From contig NZ_JAIRBM010000019.1 in NCBI RefSeq assembly GCF_020089865.1, forward strand, positions 1-64,000: a DNA stretch of 64,000 nucleotides, given 5' to 3'. Position 1 is the first letter of the stretch, and every line of letters begins with the position of its first letter. The translations under genes and the position numbers were made by a program. Positions 32,184 through 42,146 of the stretch are shown here, piece by piece. The DNA is from Microvirga puerhi (GTDB lineage: Bacteria; Pseudomonadota; Alphaproteobacteria; Rhizobiales; Beijerinckiaceae). The notes beneath the pieces were generated by a model. That model was not told where the DNA came from, made no database searches, and was given only the letters and a program-made list of their open reading frames with translations.

Positions 32184-33017
32184 ATGAACCGACCTATCAG
32201 GCCAAGCCGCATTCTGGTTCATCTGGCTCTCATCCTCTATACCGTTATAGCCCTTGGGCCAATCCTGCTGATCCTGCTCAATGCATTCAAAACACGGCGG
32301 GCTATCTTTGCCGATCCTCTCGGTTTTCCAGACGCTCGAACCTTCACGACCATCGGCTTCGATCAAGTCTTCGCCAAATCGGATTTCGGTCTCTATTTTC
32401 TCAATAGTTTGACGGTTACGGTTGTATCTCTCGGCCTCATTGTGCTCATCGGCGCTATGGCTGCATGGGCCCTGACGGAATATCGGTTTCGCGGCAATAC
32501 GATCATCGGGCTCTACCTTGCGATTGGCATCATGGTTCCGATCCGTTTGGGAAGCGTGAGCATTCTGCGGATGATGGTGGAGCTAAACCTGGTCAATACT
32601 CTAACGGCACTTATCCTCGTGTATGTCGCTCAGGGACTTCCCCTGGCAGTTTTAATTCTCGGTGAGTTTATTCAACAAATTCCCAGGGAGCTACGAGACG
32701 CGGCCCGTTGCGATGGAGTGAGCGAATATAGAATTTTCGGCAGTATCATTCTGCCTTTGATTCAGCCGGCTATCGCTACGGTGGCAGTCTTCACGATGGT
32801 GCCGATCTGGAACGATCTCTGGTTTCCACTCATTCTGTCGCCCGGAGATGGAAAGCAAACAATCACCCTCGGTGTTCAACAGTTCATCGGCCAATATGTC
32901 ACCGACTGGAATGCAGTTCTGGCCTCGTTGACGCTGGCGATTGCACCGATTCTCGTTCTCTATCTTCTGTTCTCACGCTATCTCGTCCGTGGTCTGACGG
33001 CCGGGGCAGTCAAATAG
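32184..33017 (+). CDS. Sugar ABC transporter permease, MalG/UgpE type
   Basis: A 277-residue membrane protein with N-terminal helix [40 protein letters not shown] and the MalG-type coupling loop [20 protein letters not shown] are followed by [20 protein letters not shown]. The C-terminus [13 protein letters not shown] is characteristic of MalG-type permeases. It starts a few bases after the MalF-type gene and is followed by the ATPase. Confidence 0.93.
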   Translation: MNRPIRPSRILVHLALILYTVIALGPILLILLNAFKTRRAIFADPLGFPDARTFTTIGFDQVFAKSDFGLYFLNSLTVTVVSLGLIVLIGAMAAWALTEYRFRGNTIIGLYLAIGIMVPIRLGSVSILRMMVELNLVNTLTALILVYVAQGLPLAVLILGEFIQQIPRELRDAARCDGVSEYRIFGSIILPLIQPAIATVAVFTMVPIWNDLWFPLILSPGDGKQTITLGVQQFIGQYVTDWNAVLASLTLAIAPILVLYLLFSRYLVRGLTAGAVK

Positions 33018-33043
33018 GACATTTCTTCGACAGGTCCAATGCC

Positions 33044-34150
33044 ATGGCTGATGTCTCTCTCCACGGTCTCGCAAAATCCTTTGGTCCCGTGGACATTCTA
33101 CGGGATATCAACCTGACCGTGGACGACGGAGAATTCGTTGTCTTCGTAGGACCGTCCGGATGCGGCAAGTCCACCCTCTTGCGTATCATCGCAGGTCTTG
33201 AGCCGGTAAGTACCGGAGAAATTCGGATTGGAGGGCGGCGCGTCAACGAACTACCCCCTGCGGACCGAAAGATCGCGATGGTTTTCCAGTCCTACGCGCT
33301 CTACCCTCATATGTCCGTCTACAAGAATATGGCCTTCGGGCTGAAATTCGCGAAAACTGACAAGGCCGAGGTCGATCGACGTGTTAGGCAGGCGGCAGAA
33401 ATTCTAAAGCTCTCTGCTCTCCTTGATCGTAAACCAAGGGAACTCTCTGGCGGGCAACGACAACGGGTCGCTATTGGCCGTGCGATTGTGAGGAACCCGA
33501 GCGTGTTCCTCTTCGACGAGCCGCTTTCCAATCTCGATGCGGCTCTGCGGGTCAATACAAGGATCGAGATCGCCAAGCTCCATCAGGAGCTTGGTGCGAC
33601 CATGATCTATGTGACCCACGACCAGGTTGAAGCTATGACCTTGGCGTCCAAAATTGTCGTTCTCAATCATGGGCGCATTGAACAGATCGGGGCGCCCTTG
33701 GACCTCTATCGCCGACCTTGCAATCTCTTCGTTGCAGGTTTCATCGGATCTCCGCGCATGAACTTCATCAAGGGAGAAGTCCAAGCTGTGTCTGGCCGCC
33801 GCTTGTCACTAAGGTTCGCAGGGGCTGAGATAGACATCGAATATCTAGGAACGGCGCTCAAGGTAGGCGACAGCGTCACGATCGGCGTTCGGCCAGAGCA
33901 TATGGCGGAGCCGGGAAACGGTACAATCGCGCTGGATGGACAGGTCGACGCCGTGGAGCGGCTCGGAGAAGCGAGTTACGTGTATATGAAGCTTGAGACC
34001 GGAGATGACGTCATTGTGCGTGCTTCAGGCGACGTGGAAGTCGCAACCGGTTCGCGCTACACGGCGCATTTGGCGCCGAAAACAATACATGTCTTTGATG
34101 CGTCAGGTTGCTCAATACAGGTAGAGGTCCGACCTGTAGAAGGATTCTAG
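33044..34150 (+). CDS. ABC transporter ATP-binding protein, MalK/UgpC type
   Basis: A 368-residue ATPase. Walker [17 protein letters not shown] is at about residues 36-51, the Q loop at [17 protein letters not shown], the signature at [19 protein letters not shown], Walker B at [12 protein letters not shown] and the switch His at [13 protein letters not shown]. The C-terminal TOBE/regulatory part (about 240-368) is typical of carbohydrate importers. It energises the two permeases just upstream. It is the only sugar-transporter ATPase in the cluster; MalK-type ATPases do not normally serve DppBC-type permeases. Confidence 0.95.
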   Translation: MADVSLHGLAKSFGPVDILRDINLTVDDGEFVVFVGPSGCGKSTLLRIIAGLEPVSTGEIRIGGRRVNELPPADRKIAMVFQSYALYPHMSVYKNMAFGLKFAKTDKAEVDRRVRQAAEILKLSALLDRKPRELSGGQRQRVAIGRAIVRNPSVFLFDEPLSNLDAALRVNTRIEIAKLHQELGATMIYVTHDQVEAMTLASKIVVLNHGRIEQIGAPLDLYRRPCNLFVAGFIGSPRMNFIKGEVQAVSGRRLSLRFAGAEIDIEYLGTALKVGDSVTIGVRPEHMAEPGNGTIALDGQVDAVERLGEASYVYMKLETGDDVIVRASGDVEVATGSRYTAHLAPKTIHVFDASGCSIQVEVRPVEGF

Positions 34151-34170
34151 GAGAAATGCGGTCTGGTTGA

Positions 34171-34464
34171 TCAGGTGCTGCGAACCCAGTTTATCACCGG
34201 CTTCTCGCGCCACATGCAACGTTCCAGGCGTAGTCCGATCAGGTGCTGCATCCGGGCGAGTGATTGCTCGTCCTCTGCCTCTACAATCAACGTCAGGTAA
34301 CGCTTTGAGGCCTGCATAGTGCAGTGCCCAAACTCGAATTCAGCACGTCCCTTGCTACCGGAGTAGGTTGCTGAAATGCTGTGTTCAAACTGTTTGCAGA
34401 GCTGCACCAGATACCGGTCGGGCACCTCCGTTCCAATACTGGCCTCCGACCTCAAAGCTGCCAT
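34171..34464 (-). CDS. DUF2218 family protein
   Basis: A 97-residue protein starting at ATG 34464 behind GGGGAAGAG; the frame to 34554 is an unlikely extension. RYLVQLCKQFEHSI, GRAEFEFGHCTMQA and LTLIVEAEDEQSLARMQHLI, then GLRLERCMWRE, follow the DUF2218 pattern (R-Y-L-x-Q-L-C-K-H-F, F-x-F-G-x-C). In other bacteria DUF2218 genes sit by siderophore receptors or FecCD transporters. Nothing here supports an iron role. It is convergent with the sugar transporter operon. Confidence 0.82.
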   Translation of the reverse strand: MAALRSEASIGTEVPDRYLVQLCKQFEHSISATYSGSKGRAEFEFGHCTMQASKRYLTLIVEAEDEQSLARMQHLIGLRLERCMWREKPVINWVRST

Positions 34465-34628
34465 TTCTCTTCCCCAAACCCCAGCTTCAGCAGTGCAGCG
34501 ATAAGCGATTGACCCGGCTTTTCCAAAATGCCCTATGTGAGGAAGAAATTTCAATCAAGATTTTTTGCTAAGTTGCTCGAAAATAAACATTTGTTATCGT
34601 TATAACGTACGATTTAAGATGGAATGAA

Positions 34629-36920
34629 TCATACCGGTGGCACAGTCCAGTTCTGTAGAAAACCTGGGACATCTTTTGCGGCCATCGGATGTGCAAAAAA
34701 GTTGCCTTGTGCCTGTTGGCAGCCTTTGGCCTTTAAGAACTGCGCCTGTTCGACAGTCTCGACACCTTCGGCAATCACATCCATGCCCAGGCTTAATCCT
34801 AGTTCGATAACAGCAAGAACGATGGCGGCGTTGTCCGCGTCGTTTTCCAGATCCTTTACAAAGCTTTGGTCGATCTTGATATCATCGACAGGGAACTGCT
34901 TGAGGTGGATGAGAGAGGCATATCCGGTTCCGAAGTCGTCGAGGGCGATTCGAATACCGCTTTCGTGAAACTGCTTAAGGGCCTTGGCGACATGCGTAGC
35001 GCTGCGGCCCATGAAAACTGTTTCTGTGATTTCTACTTCCAGACGATTTGTAGGGACATCAGCAGCCTGGAGAACCTCAAGGAAGCGCTTCGCGAGGCCG
35101 ATCCAGTTGAACTGGGCAGATGACAAGTTCACAGCCACCCGACCACAATCGCTCCCCTGGCTTAGCCAGCGACGGACATCGGATGCAACCTGCCTGATGA
35201 TGCTTTCGCCTACGGCAATCGATAGCTCCGGGTCCTCAAAGGCGCTGGAAAATGCCGCCGGTGTGAGAAGGCCATATTGCGGGTGGCGCCAGCGCGCCAA
35301 AGCCTCGAAGCCGACCACCCTGCCGGTCACCAGCTCGATCTTCGGTTGATAGAAGGGAACGATCTGTCCCCATTGCAGGGCTTCCTGAATGCCACGCGTG
35401 ACACTTGCCTTGTGCTCGATGTGGAGGCGCATGTCTGGCGTATACATGACGACGCAGTTCCTGCCTCTGGCCTTGGCGGCATAGAGTGCAAGGTCAGCAT
35501 CCTTCATCAACTCGGATGGTTTGCTGTCATGTGCCGGGAAGCAGGCGATGCCGATGCTGACGTGACAGGAGAACGTCTCGTCCCCATGACGAATAGGCTG
35601 CCGAAGGTCGGCTATGATCTGCTCCGAAATTGCGCGAGCGCGGACGAGAGAATCGGCATTCGTAGCCACGAAAACGAATTCGTCACCTCCCAGTCTTGCT
35701 ACTGTATCGTGGTCCTGCGCCAGTCGACGTAGGCGTTCTGCGACCTCCTTCAGGAGCACGTCTCCGGCATCGTGACCGAGTGTGTCGTTGATGGCCTTGA
35801 AATTGTCGAGATCGATCAGAAGCAGACTAACTCCTGTCCCTTGCCGCTCAGCCTCTGCTAGGGCTTGTTCGAAGCGGCTCTGGAACAGCGCTCGATTAGG
35901 GAGCTCAGTTAGTGCATCGTGACTCGCTGCGCGCCAGGATCTCTCCTCAGAAGCCTTGCGCTCCGTAATATCGACGGCAGCCGACATGATATGGGGGACG
36001 CCGCGAATGTCCATCAGTTTGCCAGCCAGAAGAACGGTGCGGATTGAGCCGTCCGCAAGACGGATCCTGGTCTCGAAGTCGTGCGTCTGACCATTCCTCT
36101 TCAGGGCCCTGAGAAAAGCCACTCGATCTTCTGGATCGACATAGATCTCGTCGATCGACTGAATGCCCAGAGCTGTCCAGTGCGCGCCGAAATAGCGGAT
36201 GCCTGCTTCGTTTGAGTCCACGATGACGCCATCCGTCCGAACAACCACCAAGGGAATCGGAACGGTCTTAAACATCGTTTCGAACATTGTGCGGCTCTCG
36301 ATGAGCTCCTGATTGGCGCGCCGCTCAGCCTGAGTCGCAGCCCATTCCATCCGCCGCAATCGGTTTGAGCGTGCAAGCACAAGAAATAGCGCGAAGTTCA
36401 ACATGATCATCGCAAGGGTCAGACCGATGACTGGGCCGCCAGTTGGTTCGGCATATAGGTAGCCCATCAACAACACGGTGCTGCAAAAGATGCCGGATAT
36501 CACCGACCATTGGAACGCCGTCGGCACGACCAAATAGTAAATCGAAGGCAATAGAAGGACGACAAAGAGCGCGAGATCGCTGTGCGAAGTGACCAGAAAA
36601 GCGACGGCCGTTGCGTTGATCCATTCCCATGTGATCATTGACGCCTGGGCGTCGCGGAAATTTTTAGCTTTTTGAACCCACCAAAGACACGCTAAGGCGA
36701 TCAATATCACGATCAGACGCGCAGGGACGGCAACGTAGAAATGGGGTGTTCCCGAAAAGCGCCAGTCACTTATGAGGAAGAGCGTATTAAGGAATGTGGA
36801 AAGCAGGAATAGCAGGCGAACATGCCGTAGCGTTTCCGGCAGGCGCTCGGCCTGGAAGGTTGCCTCCCGCTCCGGATCGGAAAACTCGCCTCCAAATGAA
36901 GTCAGGGGTTGATGGGACAT
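34629..36920 (-). CDS. Membrane PAS-GGDEF-EAL cyclic-di-GMP signalling protein
   Basis: About 763 residues. Five or six membrane helices (about 28-190) carry no recognised ligand domain. A PAS/PAC domain follows at about 210-330 (MFKTVPIPLVVVRTDGVIVD, RTVLLAGKLMDIRG). The GGDEF domain (about 340-500) has an intact GGDEF (VARLGGDEFVFVA); the inhibitory RxxD site is changed to QDHD. The EAL domain (about 515-760) has GFEALARWRHP, DDFGTGYASL and VIAEGVET, so it should bind Mg and may hydrolyse c-di-GMP. Either or both activities are possible. Starts at 36941 and 36929 also exist; none has a strong ribosome site. Confidence 0.9.
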   Translation of the reverse strand: MSHQPLTSFGGEFSDPEREATFQAERLPETLRHVRLLFLLSTFLNTLFLISDWRFSGTPHFYVAVPARLIVILIALACLWWVQKAKNFRDAQASMITWEWINATAVAFLVTSHSDLALFVVLLLPSIYYLVVPTAFQWSVISGIFCSTVLLMGYLYAEPTGGPVIGLTLAMIMLNFALFLVLARSNRLRRMEWAATQAERRANQELIESRTMFETMFKTVPIPLVVVRTDGVIVDSNEAGIRYFGAHWTALGIQSIDEIYVDPEDRVAFLRALKRNGQTHDFETRIRLADGSIRTVLLAGKLMDIRGVPHIMSAAVDITERKASEERSWRAASHDALTELPNRALFQSRFEQALAEAERQGTGVSLLLIDLDNFKAINDTLGHDAGDVLLKEVAERLRRLAQDHDTVARLGGDEFVFVATNADSLVRARAISEQIIADLRQPIRHGDETFSCHVSIGIACFPAHDSKPSELMKDADLALYAAKARGRNCVVMYTPDMRLHIEHKASVTRGIQEALQWGQIVPFYQPKIELVTGRVVGFEALARWRHPQYGLLTPAAFSSAFEDPELSIAVGESIIRQVASDVRRWLSQGSDCGRVAVNLSSAQFNWIGLAKRFLEVLQAADVPTNRLEVEITETVFMGRSATHVAKALKQFHESGIRIALDDFGTGYASLIHLKQFPVDDIKIDQSFVKDLENDADNAAIVLAVIELGLSLGMDVIAEGVETVEQAQFLKAKGCQQAQGNFFAHPMAAKDVPGFLQNWTVPPV

Positions 36921-37171
36921 TTCTGGCATCAGGTCACACAAGGGTCCATTATCCAGTTAACGTCTGGTTCTTCGGCCGGTGCAAGCGAAACCTGCCAGGA
37001 AATCCGGTTAAGCTCAAGAAGGATAACGTCTTTTGTCCAAAAGGGCGAGCTTGGCGCAGTTAGGTGCCCGAATCTTGCTGACTTGACCGATTTTCTCGAT
37101 GGGGGCCCCAGAGCATAGATGACGCTTTTGATGCTCGATGACATCACTGTTTCAGCAGATACTTGCCTTTC

Positions 37172-37870
37172 CTAACTCGTAGGCTTCGCTGAAGATCCCC
37201 TATCGTAAATGCAGCTCACAACCTTAGCTGGCGATCCGTTGACGGCTACCTTGCCGTCAATGATCAGAACCATCTGCTCCGCAACATCTGCCACATCCTC
37301 CGGTGTATGGATCGACATAATGACAGTGACATTCCGTTTGCGACGCAGTGTGTCGACAAGACGGATCATGTCGCGTCGGAGTTGAGGGTCGAGGCTGCTG
37401 AAGGGCTCATCCAGTACAATAAGCGGCCGTCCCGAGATGAGAGCGCGGGCCAAAGCAACACGCTGGCGTTGACCTCCCGACATGTCCCCGGGCTTGCGTC
37501 GATCGTAGCTCCTCAGCCCTACTGCATCCAGCATTTCCAGAACCGCCGTCATCTCCGCGGCGCTTAGGCGCAAAGATGGTCTTAGCCCCAGTGCAACGTT
37601 CTCGGCGACAGAGAGGTGCGGGAAGAGGTTATGGTCTTGAAAAACGATCGCGACGGGCCGCTGCGATGGAGGCAGGGGCAACAGGTTTCTGCCGCGATAG
37701 GTGAGCCTTCCGCATTCCGGTGTTTCAAATCCGGCGATCATATGCAGCAGAGTTGTTTTGCCCCCTCCCGAAGGCCCGGCGACGGCGCAAAGAGTTCCTT
37801 CGTCGATCGTGAGGGAGTAGTCCGCGGTGAAGTCTGGCCAAGTTAGGCGGCAATTCTCAATCGTGAGCAT
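37172..37870 (-). CDS. thiQ: Thiamine ABC transporter ATP-binding protein
   Basis: A 232-residue ABC ATPase: Walker A GPSGGGKTTLLHMIAG, Q loop IVFQDHNLFPHLSVAENVAL, signature [18 protein letters not shown], Walker B LIVLDEPFSSLD. It has the compact size of ThiQ, with no regulatory domain. It overlaps thiP by 14 bases and ends the thiB-thiP-thiQ operon that lies behind a TPP riboswitch, so it powers import of thiamine or TPP. Confidence 0.94.
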   Translation of the reverse strand: MLTIENCRLTWPDFTADYSLTIDEGTLCAVAGPSGGGKTTLLHMIAGFETPECGRLTYRGRNLLPLPPSQRPVAIVFQDHNLFPHLSVAENVALGLRPSLRLSAAEMTAVLEMLDAVGLRSYDRRKPGDMSGGQRQRVALARALISGRPLIVLDEPFSSLDPQLRRDMIRLVDTLRRKRNVTVIMSIHTPEDVADVAEQMVLIIDGKVAVNGSPAKVVSCIYDRGSSAKPTS

Positions 37871-39431
37871 GAGACAGTCGACTTGATACCTGAGCGAGAA
37901 GAAAGGCCACAGTGAGGATGATCAACCCAAGGGCGGAGGCCTCCTCGAACCGGTAAGCTCCCAGTCGTTCGTAAAGAAGATAGGGCAAAGTTCGGAGCTT
38001 CGGGCCACCGAAGAGAGCGATGATCCCGAAGTCGCCAAATGACAATGCCGCGGTCAGTGCAAACGCCGATGCCAGGGGGCGCTGCACCATCGGCCAATCA
38101 ACAATTTTAAGTCTGGCAAGGCCCCTCATGCCGAGGGACTCAGATAGGCGCCCATATCGTTCTTCGGCCTGCATAAGGCGCGGTGCTATATAGCGGTAGG
38201 CGAAAGGAAGTGCTCCAAGGCCGTTGACGACAGGAAGGAGGATCAGACCGATTCTGGCTTGATCGATCCAAGGTCTGATCAGCAGAAAAAGGCCGGCTGT
38301 CAGTGCAAAGGGTGGAATGGCAAGCAAGGCACTTGGAACGAGATCGAGCAGTGCAGCCCAGCGGGGAGATGCCTGAGCAATTCGATGATGACGCACAGCG
38401 GCACCGATCGCCAAGGCAAGCGAGCATGCCAGGGAGCCCGCAATCGCTGCAATCGTCAAACTCGTCATAAGAGCGCCGACAAGATCCAAATCGAGGATAT
38501 CTGGAATGCTCCCAAGTCCGACCAGTACACTAAGAGCCAAAGGACCAAGGAACAGAAGACCGAACAGCAGGATAACGGAGTCCAGAATTTTAAGACGATA
38601 ATCAGCGGCATCGACGCGCTGCATCGGACCACGGAAGGTCGTCGCGGCAGGCGGGCGGGAAACAACTCCATGCAGAGCCAGGGCGATGATTACGCAAATC
38701 GCGACCTGCAACAGGGCAAGCCAAGCCGCACGTGCAAAGTCCAAATCGACCTTGAGAGCTTCATAGATTGCAACTTCCAAGGTCGCCCGACTCGGCCCGC
38801 CTCCTAGGGCCAGCACGATGGCAAAGCTTTTGAAGCACAGAAGAAATACGAGGATGGCGAGACCAGGGAGGTCTGCGCGGAGGGCGGGCCAGTCAAGATG
38901 GCGGAAAATCTGTCCCGAGCTGAACCCTAGACTCGTCGCAAGGCGCCACTGCTCCGCCGGAACCAGATTGAGTCCGTCGAGCGTGACCTTGGCTACGAAG
39001 GGAGCATTCAGAAACACATGGGCGATGAGGATACCTGGATATCCGAATATGCTGATGCTCCCCGTCCAGCCCAGGCTTTTGAGGCTCTGAGCGACCCAGC
39101 CATTCCGGCCATAAACGGCAAGGACCGCAAATACGGCCACGATGGTCGGAATGACCATCGTCGTGCCCAGAAACGTCAGGAGGGCCTCCTTCCCGGGAAA
39201 CTGCCGCCGAGCCAAGGCTAAGGCGAGAGCAATACCGAGTCCGAGGGAAAGGAGTGTCGATAATCCGGCCTGAACAAAAGAGAAAATAAGGACCCGCTGG
39301 AGATAAGGACCTATGGAGATAAGGGTTGTTCCCCCGTCGCCAATGCGAAGAAGAGAGACGAAGCCACATGCAACGAGCGCGACGATAGCGAAGGTCGTCG
39401 CGTCTCCAAGATGAAGCTGCCTGAGCCGCAT
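37857..39431 (-). CDS. thiP: Thiamine ABC transporter permease
   Basis: A 524-residue fused permease with two homologous halves of about six helices each. Coupling loops are LATSLGFSSGQIFRHLDWPA in the first half and LSESLGMRGLARLKIVDWPM in the second. The start at ATG 39431 lies ten bases after the thiB stop; a longer frame to 39482 would overlap thiB. Between thiB and thiQ in a TPP-riboswitch operon, the assignment to thiamine uptake is strong. Confidence 0.94.
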   Translation of the reverse strand: MRLRQLHLGDATTFAIVALVACGFVSLLRIGDGGTTLISIGPYLQRVLIFSFVQAGLSTLLSLGLGIALALALARRQFPGKEALLTFLGTTMVIPTIVAVFAVLAVYGRNGWVAQSLKSLGWTGSISIFGYPGILIAHVFLNAPFVAKVTLDGLNLVPAEQWRLATSLGFSSGQIFRHLDWPALRADLPGLAILVFLLCFKSFAIVLALGGGPSRATLEVAIYEALKVDLDFARAAWLALLQVAICVIIALALHGVVSRPPAATTFRGPMQRVDAADYRLKILDSVILLFGLLFLGPLALSVLVGLGSIPDILDLDLVGALMTSLTIAAIAGSLACSLALAIGAAVRHHRIAQASPRWAALLDLVPSALLAIPPFALTAGLFLLIRPWIDQARIGLILLPVVNGLGALPFAYRYIAPRLMQAEERYGRLSESLGMRGLARLKIVDWPMVQRPLASAFALTAALSFGDFGIIALFGGPKLRTLPYLLYERLGAYRFEEASALGLIILTVAFLLAQVSSRLSHAHD

Positions 39432-39441
39432 GACACCGGCT

Positions 39442-40446
39442 CTATCGGGCCGTCGCGTTGAGCCAGCGATCCACGAAGGCACGGCGGTTTTCTTGCACTT
39501 CGTCGGGCGTGTAGAGCAAAGCCTTTTGGGGCTGAATCAAATCTTGAAAGGCCTGCGGCAAACCGGACTGAGGAGTCTTGACCGGCATCATCCAATTGCC
39601 TTCCGGCATCGTCGACTGGAAGGAATCCGACAAGCAGAAAGCCAGAAACGCTTTCGCAAGTTCTGGCTGCTTTGTGGTCCGTGTCAGGCCGGCAATTTCG
39701 ACATGGAGATAATGTCCTTCTTCGAAGGCGGCCGCCTTGTACTGATCCTTCTTCTCGACGGAGACATGGTAGGCGGGCGATGTGGTGTAGGACATCACCA
39801 TATCCGCTTCGCCTTTCAGGAAGAGCCCGTAGGCTTCGGACCATCCCTTGGTGAAGGTGACGATGCGAGGCTTCAGCTGTGTCCAAGCGTTGCCGGACTG
39901 GTCGCCATAAACTTTCTGCATCCAAAGGAGGAAGCCGAGACCAGGAGCACTTGTGCGGGGATCCTGCAGGACGATCTTTGGGCCGCTCGGGTTCTCTACC
40001 AGCTCCTTCAGGCTCTTCGGTGGCTGGGCGAGCATGGTTGTATCATAGACGAACGCAAGATAGCCCCAGTCGAAGGGGACGAATGTATCGTCCGTCCAAG
40101 CGACCGGCAGCGATAGGCCTCTCAGGTCCATGTCGTGGAGCGCAAACAAGTTCAGGGACTTGGCTTCCGAGGCCAGATTCATGTCGAGGCCTAGAACGAC
40201 ATCGGCTTTCGTGTTGGTCCCTTCCAAACGCAGGCGGCCTAGGAGACTACCGGCATCCTCGGCCGTGACCCATTCGAGTTGGCAGTTGCAGGCAGCCTCG
40301 AAGCGCTCCTTCACAGCTTTCCCTGGCCCATATTTGCCCGCAAAGGAGCTGTACGTATAGACCGTCAGTACGGGCTTCGCCTGAGCCAGAGCTGTACCGA
40401 TTACAAGGAAGGATGACAGAAGGGCAAAGACAATTCGGCTGAACAT
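39442..40446 (-). CDS. thiB: Thiamine-binding periplasmic protein
   Basis: A 334-residue binding protein with signal peptide MFSRIVFALLSSFLVIGTAL then AQA. The mature part starts KPVLTVYTYSSFAGKYGPGK. FVPFDWGYLAFVYDTTML and DPRTSAPGLGFLLWMQKVYG are ThiB hallmarks. ATG 40446 is chosen because GGGAG lies at good distance and the signal peptide then starts normally; starts at 40461 and 40515 fall towards the riboswitch. It is the first gene of thiBPQ. Confidence 0.94.
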   Translation of the reverse strand: MFSRIVFALLSSFLVIGTALAQAKPVLTVYTYSSFAGKYGPGKAVKERFEAACNCQLEWVTAEDAGSLLGRLRLEGTNTKADVVLGLDMNLASEAKSLNLFALHDMDLRGLSLPVAWTDDTFVPFDWGYLAFVYDTTMLAQPPKSLKELVENPSGPKIVLQDPRTSAPGLGFLLWMQKVYGDQSGNAWTQLKPRIVTFTKGWSEAYGLFLKGEADMVMSYTTSPAYHVSVEKKDQYKAAAFEEGHYLHVEIAGLTRTTKQPELAKAFLAFCLSDSFQSTMPEGNWMMPVKTPQSGLPQAFQDLIQPQKALLYTPDEVQENRRAFVDRWLNATAR

Positions 40447-40521
40447 CAGAAGGGCTCCCATGCGTAAGACCGGCCGAGTCGGCGACAGCGCGCACGAGAC
40501 GCAGATGTTCTGCAAGAGTGC

Positions 40522-40612
40522 ATGCTCATTCCCTCCGCCGGCATGACCCGGATCAGGTTCGACGGGTCGGCAGCTGTGCTACCTCTCAGCCCTTGAGGGC
40601 TCCCCGTGAGAC
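40522..40612 (-). promoter_or_regulatory. TPP riboswitch (THI element)
   Basis: Read on the minus strand, this stretch has GGGGAGCCC...GGGCTGAGA near its 5' end. ACCCGTCGAACCTGATC and GGGTCATGCCGGCGGAGGGA then lead to ATGAGCA at its 3' end, the conserved core of the TPP aptamer. It lies about 75 bases upstream of the thiB start, so thiamine pyrophosphate should switch the thiBPQ operon off. The expression platform is probably the short region before the thiB ribosome site. Confidence 0.95.
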
Positions 40613-40727
40613 GAACCTGTTTCTAAAGCAGTTCCAGAAAGGGAACAAGCGCCTTGCCAGCTTGGGGCCTTCGTTGCTGTGGAGATGAAAATCTGCTTGG
40701 AATGATACTCTTGGTATGGAGGGATGG

Positions 40728-41942
40728 ATGGCGGGTCATACACCGGGCTGGGATGTCGCCGTGGTTGGACTGGGGGCCATGGGATCCGCGGCGCTCTACC
40801 AATTGGCAAAGCAGGGCGTGCGAGTCCTTGGTATCGACCAGTTCACTCCGCCCCATGACCGGGGCTCAACTCATGGTGAGACGCGAATTACGCGACAGGC
40901 GATCGGGGAGGGGGCGGCATATGTGCCTTTAGCCCTGCGCTCCAACGAGATCTGGCGAGAGCTTGAAGGAGAAACAGGCGAGAGGCTTCTGAAGCAGGTG
41001 GGTTGCCTTATTATCGGCAGAATGGATCAGGCAACGAATGGTCCGATCCGCACGAGCTTCCTTGCGACCACCAAGCGAGCTGCTGAGGATTACGGCATCT
41101 CCCATGAAATCCATGGAGCAGATCAGATTCGGGCTCGCTACCCGCAATTCATGCCGCAGGATGGCGAAATCGGATATTTCGAGCCTGGAGGTGGATATCT
41201 AGATCCGGAGCGTTGTGTCGCGGCTCAACTTCGAAGAGCTCAAGACTTCGGTGCTGATCTGCATTTCGGAACGAACGTGCTTTCTTTGACGGGCGTCGGC
41301 AATGGGGTCCAAATTACGACAAGCCAAGGCATCGTTCACGTATCCAAAGTCATTGTCTCAGCGGGGCCTTGGGCGCCAGAACTCCTCGGAGCGCCCTTCG
41401 ATAGGCTTCTTTCTCCGAGCCGGCAGGTCATGCACTGGTTTCCGGTTGCCCAGGACATGACCTCTGCCTGGGCTAATAGCCCAGTCTTCATCTGGGCGCC
41501 CAGCGCGGACCCAAAAGACTTCTTCTATGGCTTCCCGTCATTACCGGGCTCGGGGTCCATGAAGACAGCCGGGGAGCAATATGACGAAGTGACCACTCCG
41601 CAGACCGTGACGCGTGCGGTTGATCCCGCAGAGCCCGAGGCCATGTATCGCGCGTATCTGAGAGGACGCTTGAGAGGCGTCGGCTCGGAGTCGATAAAAT
41701 CTCTGACATGCCTCTATACAGTGACCCCGGATTCGCACTTCTTGATCGACTGGCATCCAGAGAATGACAGGATCCTTGTTGTCTCTCCATGCTCAGGTCA
41801 TGGCTTCAAGCACTCGGCGGCTGTCGGTGAAGCGGCTGCTCAGGTGATCGTCGAGGGACAAAGCCAAATCGACCTGTCTCCCTTTGCCTTGTCGCGGTTC
41901 CGTTGGAGCCACGAATCATGCAATTGTAAGGCATATTCATGA
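40728..41942 (+). CDS. solA: FAD-dependent N-methyl amino acid oxidase (SolA/MTOX or monomeric sarcosine oxidase type)
   Basis: A 404-residue flavoprotein: VAVVGLGAMGSAALYQLAKQ (FAD dinucleotide motif), DQFTPPHDRGSTHGETRITR (typical of MTOX/MSOX), GYFEPGGGYLDPERCVAAQL. SLTCLYTVTPDSHFLIDWHP contains the conserved Cys that carries covalent FAD. CSGHGFKHSAAVGEAAAQ is the C-terminal FAD motif. It oxidatively demethylates an N-methyl amino acid (sarcosine, N-methyltryptophan or similar), giving formaldehyde and peroxide; the exact substrate is unclear. ATG 40728 is preferred because GGAGGG lies just upstream; ATG 40716 is in frame. It is divergent from the riboswitch-thiBPQ operon. Confidence 0.88.
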   Translation: MAGHTPGWDVAVVGLGAMGSAALYQLAKQGVRVLGIDQFTPPHDRGSTHGETRITRQAIGEGAAYVPLALRSNEIWRELEGETGERLLKQVGCLIIGRMDQATNGPIRTSFLATTKRAAEDYGISHEIHGADQIRARYPQFMPQDGEIGYFEPGGGYLDPERCVAAQLRRAQDFGADLHFGTNVLSLTGVGNGVQITTSQGIVHVSKVIVSAGPWAPELLGAPFDRLLSPSRQVMHWFPVAQDMTSAWANSPVFIWAPSADPKDFFYGFPSLPGSGSMKTAGEQYDEVTTPQTVTRAVDPAEPEAMYRAYLRGRLRGVGSESIKSLTCLYTVTPDSHFLIDWHPENDRILVVSPCSGHGFKHSAAVGEAAAQVIVEGQSQIDLSPFALSRFRWSHESCNCKAYS

Positions 41943-42146
41943 TATGTTATATATTTCTGACGCTGGCAATGTGAGCAATCTTTGCTGGTCGGGTAGAGTT
42001 GCTGTGGGATAATAAACCTATATTGGTGGGGCGTGTTGATCCGGTCGCCGATCAAGGTTTGATTGCTGCTTTGCTTCCCCCAACGGGCGGTCTATTGATG
42101 GGCATGCCTTCGGCATGCGACAGGAACGGCATCGTAGGTTCTGCTG

